NCBI RefSeq assembly: GCF_963676325.1
Contig: NZ_OY781099.1
Coordinates: 2,418,001 to 2,482,000 of the forward strand
Source: an uncultured Bacteroides sp.
GTDB taxonomy: Bacteria > Bacteroidota > Bacteroidia > Bacteroidales > Bacteroidaceae
DNA: 64,000 bases
Direction: 5' to 3'
Shown: positions 35,892 through 44,536 of the stretch, in pieces
Layout: the number at the start of each line of letters is the position of its first letter
Numbering within the stretch: the stretch's first letter is position 1
The notes under the pieces: generated by a model
The model's input: only the letters and a program-made list of their open reading frames with translations
Databases searched by the model: none
What the model was told of the DNA's origin: nothing
Translations under genes and position numbers: made by a program

Positions 35892-36281
35892 TTATTTCAT
35901 TACATTATTTACAGTTTGACTATCGACAAACTGTTCAAAACTAACGATTTTTCCATTTTTCAATCTCCAAAGATGAGTTACCCTTGCTTCGAAGTATTTG
36001 CCGGTTACATTATATGTTCCGCTGTATGTGCCGTATGCCACCACTTTATCTTCGTCTGCAACATAACCTTCCGGAGTAAATTTATACTCTGTCCATTCTG
36101 TTGCCAGTCTATGAAAAACATTTTTGGTAATAGCATCTAGACCAATATAAGTACCGCCGTACGGAAATCCGGCAGCTTCTGTCCATGAAGCATCCAACGC
36201 TAAATATTGAGCAAGGTTTTTTCCATTTTCCTCGGACGTTTTTCCTTCGTATGTACTTTTAACTATTTCTAAATTTGTCAT
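35892..36281 (-). CDS. SnoaL/NTF2-like domain protein
   Basis: The 129-residue protein has the NTF2-like cone fold pattern: EIVKSTYEGK at the first helix, a middle strand GYVADEDKVVAYGTYSGT, and a final strand RVTHLWRLKNGKIVSFEQFVDS. This family includes ketosteroid isomerase and SnoaL-type proteins, and many bind small hydrophobic molecules without known catalysis. It is the middle gene of the MBL/NTF2/DsbA operon. Confidence 0.86.
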   Translation of the reverse strand: MTNLEIVKSTYEGKTSEENGKNLAQYLALDASWTEAAGFPYGGTYIGLDAITKNVFHRLATEWTEYKFTPEGYVADEDKVVAYGTYSGTYNVTGKYFEARVTHLWRLKNGKIVSFEQFVDSQTVNNVMK

Positions 36282-36348
36282 CGTTATATATTTTAAGTAC
36301 AGTCTGGCTATAAAATTTATTACCAGACTGTTTATACTTACTCAATGC

Positions 36349-37188
36349 TTACCATTTCATTTCCCCTGTGTTTACTTTTGCACCAATCTGCAAGGCAGTA
36401 TCAAAGGATAAATCCGGATATTTTTCCTTTAATGCTTTAATTAAAGCTTCAGATGTTTTATTCACCTTCAAAGCTTCTTCATAAAACAAAATATAATCTT
36501 TTGTATGCTTCACTGAAGCTATATCTAATGCAACACCTTCTTTTGCATGAGCCGGAATAACAATTTCGGGTTGTAGTGACGATATTTTATCTAATATATC
36601 AACCCATTTACTACGAGCTTCGCTGGTTTGTGCATCCGCCATCCATAAATGAAAATTATTTCCAAACACATTAATTCCACCTATCACAGCTTTTATAGAA
36701 GGAACCCATAAAAAAGTTCTGCCCGGAAATTCCTGCAATCCAATAATATCAAACTTTTGTCCTTCCACTTCAATAAAATCACCTTGTAAGATTTGTGGCA
36801 AAACAACATTCGAAGTAATTGCTTTACCTAATCTTCCTCCCCAAACATCCAATTTTTTCTGAGCAGTTGCTTTGATATTTTCTACTGTTGCAGGCGTTGC
36901 ATAAACAGTTACTTCAGGAAAATATTTTTTAAATACTTCTAGTCCAAAATAGAAATCAGGATCGCTGTGACTTACGTATATTAAAGTCAAGTTCTTACCT
37001 GATTTTTTTATTTCCTGAGCTACTATTTCCGCTTCTGCCAAAGTAAATTGCGCATCAACTAGAATAGCCTCTTTTTGCCCATAAATAATAACTGATGCTA
37101 CACCAAAACTATTTTCAGATGCATTGAATACTTCTAATGTCAATCCGTCTGTTGCGATTCTTTTAAAATTTCCCGACATTGTTTCCAT
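36349..37188 (-). CDS. MBL-fold hydrolase-like protein with altered metal motif
   Basis: The 279-residue protein has the metallo-beta-lactamase fold order: N-terminal strands, VIIYGQKEAILVDAQFT, then the metal loop and a late His in VIPAHAKEG. The HxHxDH motif reads H74-S-D-P-D-F79 (SHSDPDFYFG), so the second and third His are replaced by Asp76 and Phe79. Metal binding must differ or be reduced. It heads an operon with NTF2-like and DsbA-like genes, divergent from an HxlR regulator. Confidence 0.85.
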   Translation of the reverse strand: METMSGNFKRIATDGLTLEVFNASENSFGVASVIIYGQKEAILVDAQFTLAEAEIVAQEIKKSGKNLTLIYVSHSDPDFYFGLEVFKKYFPEVTVYATPATVENIKATAQKKLDVWGGRLGKAITSNVVLPQILQGDFIEVEGQKFDIIGLQEFPGRTFLWVPSIKAVIGGINVFGNNFHLWMADAQTSEARSKWVDILDKISSLQPEIVIPAHAKEGVALDIASVKHTKDYILFYEEALKVNKTSEALIKALKEKYPDLSFDTALQIGAKVNTGEMKW

Positions 37189-37296
37189 CTTGATCTTTTT
37201 TTAAGACATTATATACTGAATTCATTTATACTTATCAACCATAATAAAGGAAACAATTTTTATTTGTTTTTCTTTATTATATATAGTTAAACAAAC

Positions 37297-37402
37297 ACAA
37301 AATCAGCAAACTATTTATCATGTTTGTTGATTTTGTATTTACGTTTGTTTCGCAAAGTAACTAATAATAGTTTATATTTGTAACTGGTTACTTTTTAGTA
37401 AC
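37297..37402. promoter_or_regulatory. Operator region between the MBL operon and the HxlR gene
   Basis: Two sets of dyads are visible. One is a 15-nt inverted repeat with one mismatch (37297-37311 with 37322-37336). The other is GTTAC-N6-GTAAC at 37387-37402 with an overlapping GTAAC-N2-GTTAC at 37380-37391. A -7 box TATATTTG lies at 37373-37380 for the HxlR gene, without a TTG at ideal spacing. Further AGTAAC copies reach to the start codon. These are probable HxlR sites. Confidence 0.6.
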
Positions 37403-37435
37403 TTAGAAAATAATAGTAACCCAATAGTAACCATT

Positions 37436-37762
37436 GTGGCAAAATCAAGTAAAAAAAATAACTGTCCCGTCACAGCAACGATTGCATTGATAGGTGGAAA
37501 GTGGAAAACCATCATTCTGTATTCTCTCTCGTCGGGGACTAAACGTTTTGGCGAAATAGCTGTTCGCATACCTGAAATCTCCAGAAAGGTGCTTACCGAA
37601 CAGTTGAAAGAATTGGAAAACGATGGGTTGATTCTACGAGAGCAGTACAAGGAAATTCCTCCGCGTGTGGAATACTCATTAAGTAACCTCGGGAAAAGCC
37701 TCTCTCCTGTGTTTCGTGAATTAGAAATCTGGGGAACTGAGAATGTATTGGTAAAGCAATAG
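37436..37762 (+). CDS. HxlR family transcriptional regulator
   Basis: The 108-residue winged-helix protein has the family core NCPVTATIALIGGKWKTIILYSL and IPEISRKVLTEQLKELENDGLI, with one Cys near the N-terminus at the usual sensor position. A GTG at 37436 is the best start, as no ATG is in frame upstream. It is divergent from the MBL/NTF2/DsbA operon and probably controls it. It differs in sequence from the HxlR protein at 22872-23285. Confidence 0.88.
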   Translation: MAKSSKKNNCPVTATIALIGGKWKTIILYSLSSGTKRFGEIAVRIPEISRKVLTEQLKELENDGLILREQYKEIPPRVEYSLSNLGKSLSPVFRELEIWGTENVLVKQ

Positions 37763-37795
37763 CTTAAAGAAGCTATTAAAGCCTGAGTAATTAAA

Positions 37796-37835
37796 TGGAA
37801 TAAACCCAGGAGCGAATTCCGTTCCTGAGATTCCA
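37796..37835. terminator. Possible bidirectional terminator
   Basis: An interrupted hairpin (outer TGGAAT/ATTCCA, inner CAGGA/TCCTG) lies between the convergent HxlR and transporter genes. A second small hairpin (37758-37765 with 37770-37777) overlaps the HxlR stop. Neither is strong. Confidence 0.35.
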
Positions 37836-37841
37836 ATTATA

Positions 37842-39164
37842 TTATATAAAGATCAGTTGCACAACAATATAAATTGGCAACAAGACTATCAGTGAGAATT
37901 TGAACATATAAGCAAAGAATCCAGGCATCTTTATACCACTTTCTTCTGCAATAGACTTAACCATGAAGTTTGGTCCGTTACCAATATAAGTCATTGACCC
38001 GAAGAACACAGAGCCTACACAAATAGCTCTTAGCAGAATTTCTGGCACTCCGGCAATTAAGGAACCTGACGAGACTGAAGGTAGTCCGCCTGCAACCAAA
38101 CCGCGTGCTAAATCATAAAACGCCACCGCAGTAGGTGTATTATCTAAAAATGAGCTCAGAAAGCCAGATGCATATAAAAATTGTCGTGGTTCAGTTATTC
38201 CAAAATGAGCAGCATTACCAGCCAGCCAGATTAATGCCGGTGCCATAGTCACAAATATCCCTAGAAAAAGACAGGCAACTTCTGTAATAGGAGTCCACGA
38301 AAAATTATTCTTTTTGCGAACGCCGGATTTAGTATAATACAAAGACATTGCAGCAAGCGCCATCAATACAATTTCACGAAGAAACTCAATCCATACTGGA
38401 GCATTATTCTGCCCCATCAAAGGAATATTTCCCTTATTGATAAAAGCAACAGCAAAGACAACACCTGCCAGAAACAAAAAGTTAATATTACCGGTTACAC
38501 GAATAGGTTCCTGATGAATAGAATCTTCCGCCAAATCTGTCCACTCTTCTTTTTTATAATAATACTTGTCTACAAAGTAGTAAATGGACAATAGCAAAAC
38601 GCCAGTAAATGCCCATTCAGGGAACAAAGTAAAGAACCAGGAAAATTCAGCTCCACGCAGGTAAAGCATAAATAGCGGCGGATCTCCGAGTGCTGTTAAA
38701 AGCCCTCCACAGTTGGCTATTGCTGCAATGAAAAATAATATAGTATGAGTAGTGTGCTTACGTTCCTGATTGGTAGCTATTACCGGACGAATAAGAAGCA
38801 TAGCTGCCCCGGTGGTTCCCATAACAGCGGCCAGCATATAACCAAGCCCCAGAAACAAAGTATTATTTCGTGGTGTGGCTTTGATGTCGCCCGAAACATG
38901 AATACCTCCAGTGATAATAAATAATGAGCCCAGCAAAATAATAAAAGGAACATAATCATGAACCACTGTGTTAACCAGATTTGCAGAAAGTCCGTTTGCC
39001 AGCATGTAAATAACTACAGGAGAACTAAGAACAAGAGAGACCAGCAACTTATTTTTATTTTTATCCCACCATTTTCCGGCAATAAGCGGACCAACAGCAA
39101 TGGCTAAAAGCATTATTACAAAAGGAACTGAAACCCACAAAGGTATATTGAAAGTATATTCCAT
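37842..39164 (-). CDS. CitMHS/NhaD-type ion transporter (putative sodium:proton antiporter)
   Basis: The 440-residue protein has about eleven to twelve membrane helices and the conserved segments GTTGAAMLLIRPVI, FIAAIANCGGLLTALGDPPL and FLSSFLDNTPTAVAFYDLA. The last two form the paired substrate loops of the ion-transporter superfamily. It belongs to the CitMHS_2/NhaD-like group, often annotated as Na+/H+ antiporter. The transported ion is not certain. It is monocistronic. Confidence 0.85.
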   Translation of the reverse strand: MEYTFNIPLWVSVPFVIMLLAIAVGPLIAGKWWDKNKNKLLVSLVLSSPVVIYMLANGLSANLVNTVVHDYVPFIILLGSLFIITGGIHVSGDIKATPRNNTLFLGLGYMLAAVMGTTGAAMLLIRPVIATNQERKHTTHTILFFIAAIANCGGLLTALGDPPLFMLYLRGAEFSWFFTLFPEWAFTGVLLLSIYYFVDKYYYKKEEWTDLAEDSIHQEPIRVTGNINFLFLAGVVFAVAFINKGNIPLMGQNNAPVWIEFLREIVLMALAAMSLYYTKSGVRKKNNFSWTPITEVACLFLGIFVTMAPALIWLAGNAAHFGITEPRQFLYASGFLSSFLDNTPTAVAFYDLARGLVAGGLPSVSSGSLIAGVPEILLRAICVGSVFFGSMTYIGNGPNFMVKSIAEESGIKMPGFFAYMFKFSLIVLLPIYIVVQLIFI

Positions 39165-39258
39165 CTTTAATGATGATTAGTTTGAGACTGCAAAGGTACT
39201 GCTTTTTTCAATAAAATGTGTAACGAACAGCCCATTTAGCACATCCTTGACAGTATCT

Positions 39259-39795
39259 TTATCGCTTGGAAGAGTTTATTTTCTTAAGTACATTTCTGAT
39301 GCAGTTTTTTACTCCGGTAGAGAAATATTCCATTTCAGCATTTTCCAGATAGAGGCTAATCTCACTGAGAAGTTCTGGCTCTTTCAAGGCTATTTTATAA
39401 GCTAGTTTCACACTGAGAGCCTGAATGGCTATTGCTTCATCCGGTGAAAGCATCTTTTCCAGACAGAAATTATAAAGTTCAACAGGGAATTCAGAAGGTA
39501 CCGGAAGATTATACAGAATGGAAAGGAACAAACGCTTAGTTCCGCTATGTTTCGTGGAAAAAGTAAGTTGGGTTATCTCCTCATATTTAGGAATAAACCA
39601 TTCCGGATTAGACTCGCTAAGCTTTTCGCAAGCCCATGCTGCCCGCCAGGAAATCTTTGTATCCTGACTTTTAATTAAACTATATAGTTGTCCAAAATCT
39701 TCCGGAGAGTTTTGCACGGATACAACAATTGCATCTACAAAATTCCGGGAGAGTTTGGACGACAATCTTTCCTCAAAGTTTGCTATTCTTTCCAT
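39259..39795 (-). CDS. Hypothetical helical-repeat protein
   Basis: The 178-residue protein is predicted to be all helical, with a repeating pattern of amphipathic helices (ISWRAAWACEKLSESNP, PDEAIAIQALSVKLAYKIA) like HEAT or alkylation-repair repeats. I do not recognise a specific family. It has no signal peptide or membrane helix. It lies alone between the transporter and the K+ channel genes. Confidence 0.6.
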   Translation of the reverse strand: MERIANFEERLSSKLSRNFVDAIVVSVQNSPEDFGQLYSLIKSQDTKISWRAAWACEKLSESNPEWFIPKYEEITQLTFSTKHSGTKRLFLSILYNLPVPSEFPVELYNFCLEKMLSPDEAIAIQALSVKLAYKIALKEPELLSEISLYLENAEMEYFSTGVKNCIRNVLKKINSSKR

Positions 39796-39854
39796 ACCAA
39801 CTCATAATAAACAAGTTATTTCAGATTCCTGTCATCTTCAACTCTAAATCTATC

Positions 39855-39888
39855 ATCAATGAATTTCGAAATAACAAAATTCATTGAT
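39855..39888 (-). terminator. Hairpin after the K+ channel gene
   Basis: A perfect 12-bp inverted repeat (39855-39866 with 39877-39888) lies 31 nt past the channel gene stop. There is no T-run, so it may be a weak terminator or an operator of the next gene. Confidence 0.4.
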
Positions 39889-39918
39889 TTATTAATCTAC
39901 ATTATTAGCATTTTATTA

Positions 39919-40689
39919 TCAAGAGCTTAAATACTTATCTTTTTGTTGTCTGAATTCATCCTCTGTCAAAATGCCTTTTTGCTTCAGTTCAAATAACATT
40001 TCAAGTTTATCTGCAATACATTCATCTTTTCTCAAATCATCTTTATCATCTCCCATAAACCATGAAGCAATAAACCCTGTAAATGTGCCAAATAAACCAA
40101 CGCCGGAAACCATTAAACATGCAGCAATCATTCTACCTTCGATTGTAACAGGATATTTATCTCCATATCCAACTGTAGTTACTGTAGTAAAAGCCCACCA
40201 AATAGCATCATCAGCCGTTTTTATATTTGCAGAAGAATCTTTTTCTACTTGCAAAATAGAAATAGAGCCAAAAATAATAGTTAAAGCTGCTATAAAAGCT
40301 ACAGAAGCAAAAGTTCCTTGCATTCTTGATTTAAATAAATGTGCGGTAATATAACGAATGGATCTAAAAGCTCTTAAAACTCTTAAGACTCTTATCAATC
40401 GGATTAATCTTCCGTAACGGAAAATTCGAAAAGTAGGGATGCTTGAAATTAAATCAATCCATCCGTATTTCATAAATTTCAATTTAGACGGAGCCTTATA
40501 AAAACGATATAAAAATTCAAAGATAAAAATGACACATATTCCATTATCAATATTTTCTAAAAGCAGAGACATTTCTTTTGGTAATTTAAAGAAAGAATCT
40601 ATTAATAAGGCTATCAATACGTAAATTGATAATACAAGTATTATTAAATCAAGAAAACTAACTGAAGGATATTTTTTACTAGCTTCCAT
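39919..40689 (-). CDS. Voltage-sensor type potassium channel with SHOCT tail
   Basis: The 256-residue protein has six membrane helices. The S4 segment carries regularly spaced Arg (FRYGRLIRLIRVLRVLRAFR, about 90-109). The pore has the K+ filter TVGYGD (172-177). A short C-terminal SHOCT domain (about 227-256, LEMLFELKQKGILTEDEFRQQK) follows, which usually mediates oligomer contacts. It would form a tetramer in the inner membrane. The gene is single. Confidence 0.92.
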   Translation of the reverse strand: MEASKKYPSVSFLDLIILVLSIYVLIALLIDSFFKLPKEMSLLLENIDNGICVIFIFEFLYRFYKAPSKLKFMKYGWIDLISSIPTFRIFRYGRLIRLIRVLRVLRAFRSIRYITAHLFKSRMQGTFASVAFIAALTIIFGSISILQVEKDSSANIKTADDAIWWAFTTVTTVGYGDKYPVTIEGRMIAACLMVSGVGLFGTFTGFIASWFMGDDKDDLRKDECIADKLEMLFELKQKGILTEDEFRQQKDKYLSS

Positions 40690-40746
40690 AACTAATCTTT
40701 AAATAATTAATAAATACGATTCATAGCATCATCCCATTTAGGAGTG

Positions 40747-41199
40747 TTATTTATGAAGCAAAATTTTCTCACTAATTAAAACAGCGCTACGAACGTATTC
40801 TGAACAATGCGTTCTAAAAAGACTCAGTTCACAAACTTTTGCATATCCTTCAGGAGTACTCATATCAATGCCATCAAGTAAATCTTTACAGCAAATTGAT
40901 CCGTGCTTTTTCCTGAATTCTGTTATAAAATGAGTAGTTAAATCATAAGTGTATGATTTTTGATCTGTATTGCCATTCTCATCCATACCATATTTCAGAC
41001 CAATAGCCATCAATGCTCCTGTTACAGCACCACACATTTCCTGTCGATAAGCAACTCCTGAGCCAAAAGGTGTTGCTATTCTGAAACAAGAACTTTTACT
41101 AATATTTAGTTCTTCAGAAAAGACTGATAGAACAGACTGTGCACAATTATACTTTTTACTAAAGATTTCTACGGCTTCTGTTGATTTATCCATTTCCAT
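40747..41199 (-). CDS. C_GCAxxG_C_C family redox protein
   Basis: The 150-residue protein shows the ordered cysteines that define this family: Cys19 (NCAQSVL), Cys56 in MCGAVTGALMAIG, the pair in SICCKDLL and the last in THCSEYV. The family is thought to bind a redox centre, but no reaction is established. It stands alone between the channel and the GH39 gene. Confidence 0.9.
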   Translation of the reverse strand: MEMDKSTEAVEIFSKKYNCAQSVLSVFSEELNISKSSCFRIATPFGSGVAYRQEMCGAVTGALMAIGLKYGMDENGNTDQKSYTYDLTTHFITEFRKKHGSICCKDLLDGIDMSTPEGYAKVCELSLFRTHCSEYVRSAVLISEKILLHK

Positions 41200-41289
41200 A
41201 ATTCAAATCTTTATGTAAAAGTAGTAAACATTTATATTCAAAATCAAAATTGAAGTATAATAATAACACTTAATAAGCATTATAAAAAA

Positions 41290-41326
41290 GAAATCAGGAA
41301 GAAAGTTTCATATTCTCCCTGATTTC
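41290..41326 (-). terminator. Intrinsic terminator of the GH39 gene
   Basis: Arms 41290-41303 and 41313-41326 pair at 13 of 14 positions. The minus-strand RNA continues into TTTTTT (complement of 41285-41289 and neighbours). Confidence 0.85.
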
Positions 41327-41375
41327 ATTAACCGACACAAGTATAATCTGAATGTTTAAAAATCAATTAGCAATA

Positions 41376-43040
41376 TTATAACTTAACCAAATTCAGTAAA
41401 TAAACATCGTTTTCACGAAGATCCATTTCTTTTGTAAACGTAATGCCAGCCTTCACTTTTACAATTTCTTTTGAGACTGGTGAACCATCATTGAGTTTCT
41501 TTATCTGCTCAACCTGTTGTCTTGTAAGCTGGTTAGGCTTGCCCATATCAAGATAAGTTGTATAAGTATCGTTGGTGCGGTATCCTACTTTATACAGTTC
41601 GAGTACATAATCGCCTTCGGGAACATTGGATACAGCTACTTTCACCTTTCCTTTTGACTTTGCAGGCAGATCGCGTACATAATACACCTGATTATTTACT
41701 GAATCTCCGGGATGAGTATTGGTAAAGTCCCATAAAAGTATCTGCATATTACCTTTGGCATCTTTGCATACCCATGAACAGGAGTCTTTATTAACGAGTT
41801 CCGTATTACCTAGTTTATTGATAAATTTAAAAGAGTAGAAAGCAGGTTTATTTATGCCTTGGGTGTTCAGCAATCCGAATCCGCCATGGAAAGGAGTGAA
41901 ACGCGGACCAGCTTCTTCAAAGATATCAGTAAAAACCCAATATGACATTGAAGTGGCTGCTGTACCTACTTTCTTAAGTCTATCGAGTATATAGGCTGCC
42001 TGATGATAGCTGTCGTGCATAGGATCGGCCGGTGTATAAGAAGAGCTCCATTCTGTATAGTGTAATTCCAGTCCGGGCATGGCAGATTGTGATATCTGCT
42101 TACGGGAATTAAGAACATCACCGCTGACCGACATAGGATCTTTACTAAGAACAGTTCCGGAATTCCCAAATTCATCTAAAAAGCCTTGCTTTACTCCATA
42201 GGCATGAGTACTGATAAAGTCGAGCGGAAGACCGTTCTCTTTACAGAAACTAATCATCTCAGGCACCCATGCGGCACCGGCAGTAGCCGGACCACCAACC
42301 TTATATTCATTATTTACCGACTTTATCGCATTTACGCTGTAAGTATATAATTTGAAATATTCAGCTTGTGTTCCGGCCCAGAAACCATCCAGGTTTGGCT
42401 CATTCCACACTTCAAAATACCAGCTCTTAACTTCGTCTGTTCCGTAACGCTGAGTAAAATGAAGAGTAAGATTGCGCATCAGATCTCCCCACTTATTATA
42501 ATCCTTAGGAGGAGTAACGTTGCCTCTCCACCAGAAAATAGTTTTAGAGCCACTAGCCAAAGCAGATGGCATAAAGCCTAATTCCACAAAAGGTTTTATA
42601 CCTATACTCAATAAATAATCATATAAAGCATCAATATACTGGAAATTATATTCAGGGTTTCCATTTCTATCTTCTTTGTAAACAGCCATATCGTCAGAAA
42701 GCAGCCCATGCATACGGATGTATTTAAAATCGCACGACTTCTTTACATAAGCAAGCTGCTGCTGCCAGTCGGCACGCAATCCTTCATTGGCACGACCTGC
42801 TCCAATACATTCCAGGGGCATTCTGTTGAATGAACCTTTTTCTTTCGTAAAATCAACTATTAATTCTCTGGCATCCGACTTTTTGGACACCTTATTTTTA
42901 GGAGGAAGCTGTGAGTAAGAATTCTGGAGAGCTACAAGGAAGATTGCCAGCAACAAGAACTTTAAATTACTCTTTTGTTTTTTAACTTTGTGAAGTTTCT
43001 CACATAATGAATTTTGTTCTGTGAAATGTAAGTTAGACAT
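41376..43040 (-). CDS. Secreted glycoside hydrolase family 39 (beta-xylosidase-like)
   Basis: The 554-residue protein has an N-terminal signal sequence (hydrophobic core about 29-39, cleavage near NSYSQ) after an unusually long charged leader. The GH39 TIM barrel has acid/base Glu214 in VWNEPNL and the probable nucleophile Glu330 in LHYTEWSSS. A beta-sandwich follows (about 420-554). Family members cleave beta-xylosides or related linkages. No partner carbohydrate genes are adjacent. Confidence 0.9.
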   Translation of the reverse strand: MSNLHFTEQNSLCEKLHKVKKQKSNLKFLLLAIFLVALQNSYSQLPPKNKVSKKSDARELIVDFTKEKGSFNRMPLECIGAGRANEGLRADWQQQLAYVKKSCDFKYIRMHGLLSDDMAVYKEDRNGNPEYNFQYIDALYDYLLSIGIKPFVELGFMPSALASGSKTIFWWRGNVTPPKDYNKWGDLMRNLTLHFTQRYGTDEVKSWYFEVWNEPNLDGFWAGTQAEYFKLYTYSVNAIKSVNNEYKVGGPATAGAAWVPEMISFCKENGLPLDFISTHAYGVKQGFLDEFGNSGTVLSKDPMSVSGDVLNSRKQISQSAMPGLELHYTEWSSSYTPADPMHDSYHQAAYILDRLKKVGTAATSMSYWVFTDIFEEAGPRFTPFHGGFGLLNTQGINKPAFYSFKFINKLGNTELVNKDSCSWVCKDAKGNMQILLWDFTNTHPGDSVNNQVYYVRDLPAKSKGKVKVAVSNVPEGDYVLELYKVGYRTNDTYTTYLDMGKPNQLTRQQVEQIKKLNDGSPVSKEIVKVKAGITFTKEMDLRENDVYLLNLVKL

Positions 43041-43070
43041 AAGATTTGTGTGTTTTGTTTATTTCAGAAT

Positions 43071-43079
43071 GCAAATATA
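43071..43079 (-). promoter_or_regulatory. Probable -7 box for the GH39 gene
   Basis: TATATTTGC (complement of 43071-43079) matches the consensus and lies about 30 nt before the ATG. No well-spaced TTG was seen. Confidence 0.45.
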
Positions 43080-43153
43080 TATAAAATCTGACCAATGCGG
43101 GTACTAAAATGTTACTAATAAGTAGCCGAAATGTATTTTAAAGAGTAAAAAAA

Positions 43154-43196
43154 GCCGCTGCCTTCATGATGATTATACCATACAGAGTGCAGCGGC
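43154..43196 (-). terminator. Intrinsic terminator of the EmrAB-TolC operon
   Basis: GCCGCTGC (43154-43161) pairs with GCAGCGGC (43189-43196), and a T-run follows on the minus strand (complement of 43147-43153). It lies 14 nt after the TolC-like gene. Confidence 0.85.
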
Positions 43197-43210
43197 CTGA
43201 AAAATATTAT

Positions 43211-44524
43211 TTAATAAATATGCTTTCCTACTGCAACTTTCAGTTTCAGAATACAAACAAGTTGGTCTAACTTCGATTTAAGCAATTGAAGACGGCTTTC
43301 AGAAACAGATGTTTCTGAATCGAGCAAATCAAGATTGGTTATAGCACCACTCTTATAACTTACTTTTGCCAGATCAAAGGCTTGCATGGCATGAGCCAGC
43401 TGAATATCGAACTGTTCAACCTTCTTCTTAGCAGCAATAATCTGCGACTGAGCCTCAACCACCTCATTGGTAATCATTCTTTTGGCAATCTCTGTTTCAT
43501 ATTCAGAACTTATAAGATTTGATTTTGAGATCTGAAGATTGTTCTTTGTTCTTTTGGCATCGAAAAGAGGAACTTTCACCCCTACTCCTACTACAAAATT
43601 ACCTTTCAACTGATTCAGGTCAGGAGAATATCCGTTTTTAAATCCGGCAGTACCAAAAGCATTGATAACAGGATTGTTAACTGACTTTATAACTGTATAG
43701 TTAAGATGTTCAAGCTCTGTTTTCTCCTTTGCCAGTTTTATCTCTTCTCTGTGCTCAATGGCATAGTTTACAGATGACTCTTCTGCTGAAAGAGTTTCAG
43801 TAGACAGTGAAGAAGTTACTCTGTGCTGAGTTTCTTCCGGAAGTCCTAATAAGGTATTAAGAACGGTTTGCTGGGTACGGTAAGAAGCTTCAAGATCATA
43901 TTTCTGACTTTCAATAGAGGAAATCTTTACCTGTGTGGTAAGTATTTCATATTTTGTGGCAGAACCTGTTTCGCTCTTCTTCTGAACTGTTTTTAAATGA
44001 TTCTGTAAGTTACGCAGCTCCTCATTTTTTATATCAATGGCATTCTGAATGTAAACCAACGTGTAATAGTTGTTGGTTACAAGCATTGAAAGATTCTGCT
44101 TAATCTGGTCAATTGAGATTTTATTTATCTCTCTCTTTTTGCTTTCTACATCAACAGATTTGGAAGTCTTTCCAAAATCATAGATGGTTTGGTTTACATT
44201 GATTCCTGCATTATAGTTATCGTACGGATTTAACTGGAACGTTCCGAATTCAGGAAAAGTAACCTTGGTTACCGGACCTACACGAGAATACGTAGCATTA
44301 AAATCGACCGTTGGCAGATAAGCCGATTTAGCTAGTTCAATTTTGGCTTTAGCACCATTGAGCACTTCTTCTGCCTCCTTCACTGAAGGATGGCTCTGGA
44401 TCACTCTTGCCATCACATCCTGAAATGACAAGGAATCCGGTTGCTGTTGCTGGGCAGATGCAGAAAAAGTACATCCTGCAGCAAGCCCCAACACAAATGT
44501 TATTTTATATATTTGATTAATCAT
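43211..44524 (-). CDS. TolC family outer-membrane protein of the EmrAB-type pump
   Basis: The 437-residue protein has a signal peptide (cleaved near SASAQ) and the two TolC repeats, with LSFQDVMARVIQSHPSVKEAEEV at the first and VSYKSGAITNLDLLDSETSVSE in the second. It is the last gene of a four-gene cluster with the TetR regulator, adaptor and MFS pump, and supplies the outer-membrane duct. Confidence 0.93.
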   Translation of the reverse strand: MINQIYKITFVLGLAAGCTFSASAQQQQPDSLSFQDVMARVIQSHPSVKEAEEVLNGAKAKIELAKSAYLPTVDFNATYSRVGPVTKVTFPEFGTFQLNPYDNYNAGINVNQTIYDFGKTSKSVDVESKKREINKISIDQIKQNLSMLVTNNYYTLVYIQNAIDIKNEELRNLQNHLKTVQKKSETGSATKYEILTTQVKISSIESQKYDLEASYRTQQTVLNTLLGLPEETQHRVTSSLSTETLSAEESSVNYAIEHREEIKLAKEKTELEHLNYTVIKSVNNPVINAFGTAGFKNGYSPDLNQLKGNFVVGVGVKVPLFDAKRTKNNLQISKSNLISSEYETEIAKRMITNEVVEAQSQIIAAKKKVEQFDIQLAHAMQAFDLAKVSYKSGAITNLDLLDSETSVSESRLQLLKSKLDQLVCILKLKVAVGKHIY

Positions 44525-44536
44525 AATCTGATTCTA

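Noticed and set aside
37372..37836. 154-codon frame on the minus strand
   Set aside because: It is antisense to the HxlR gene and covers its operators; the HxlR product is clearly recognisable.
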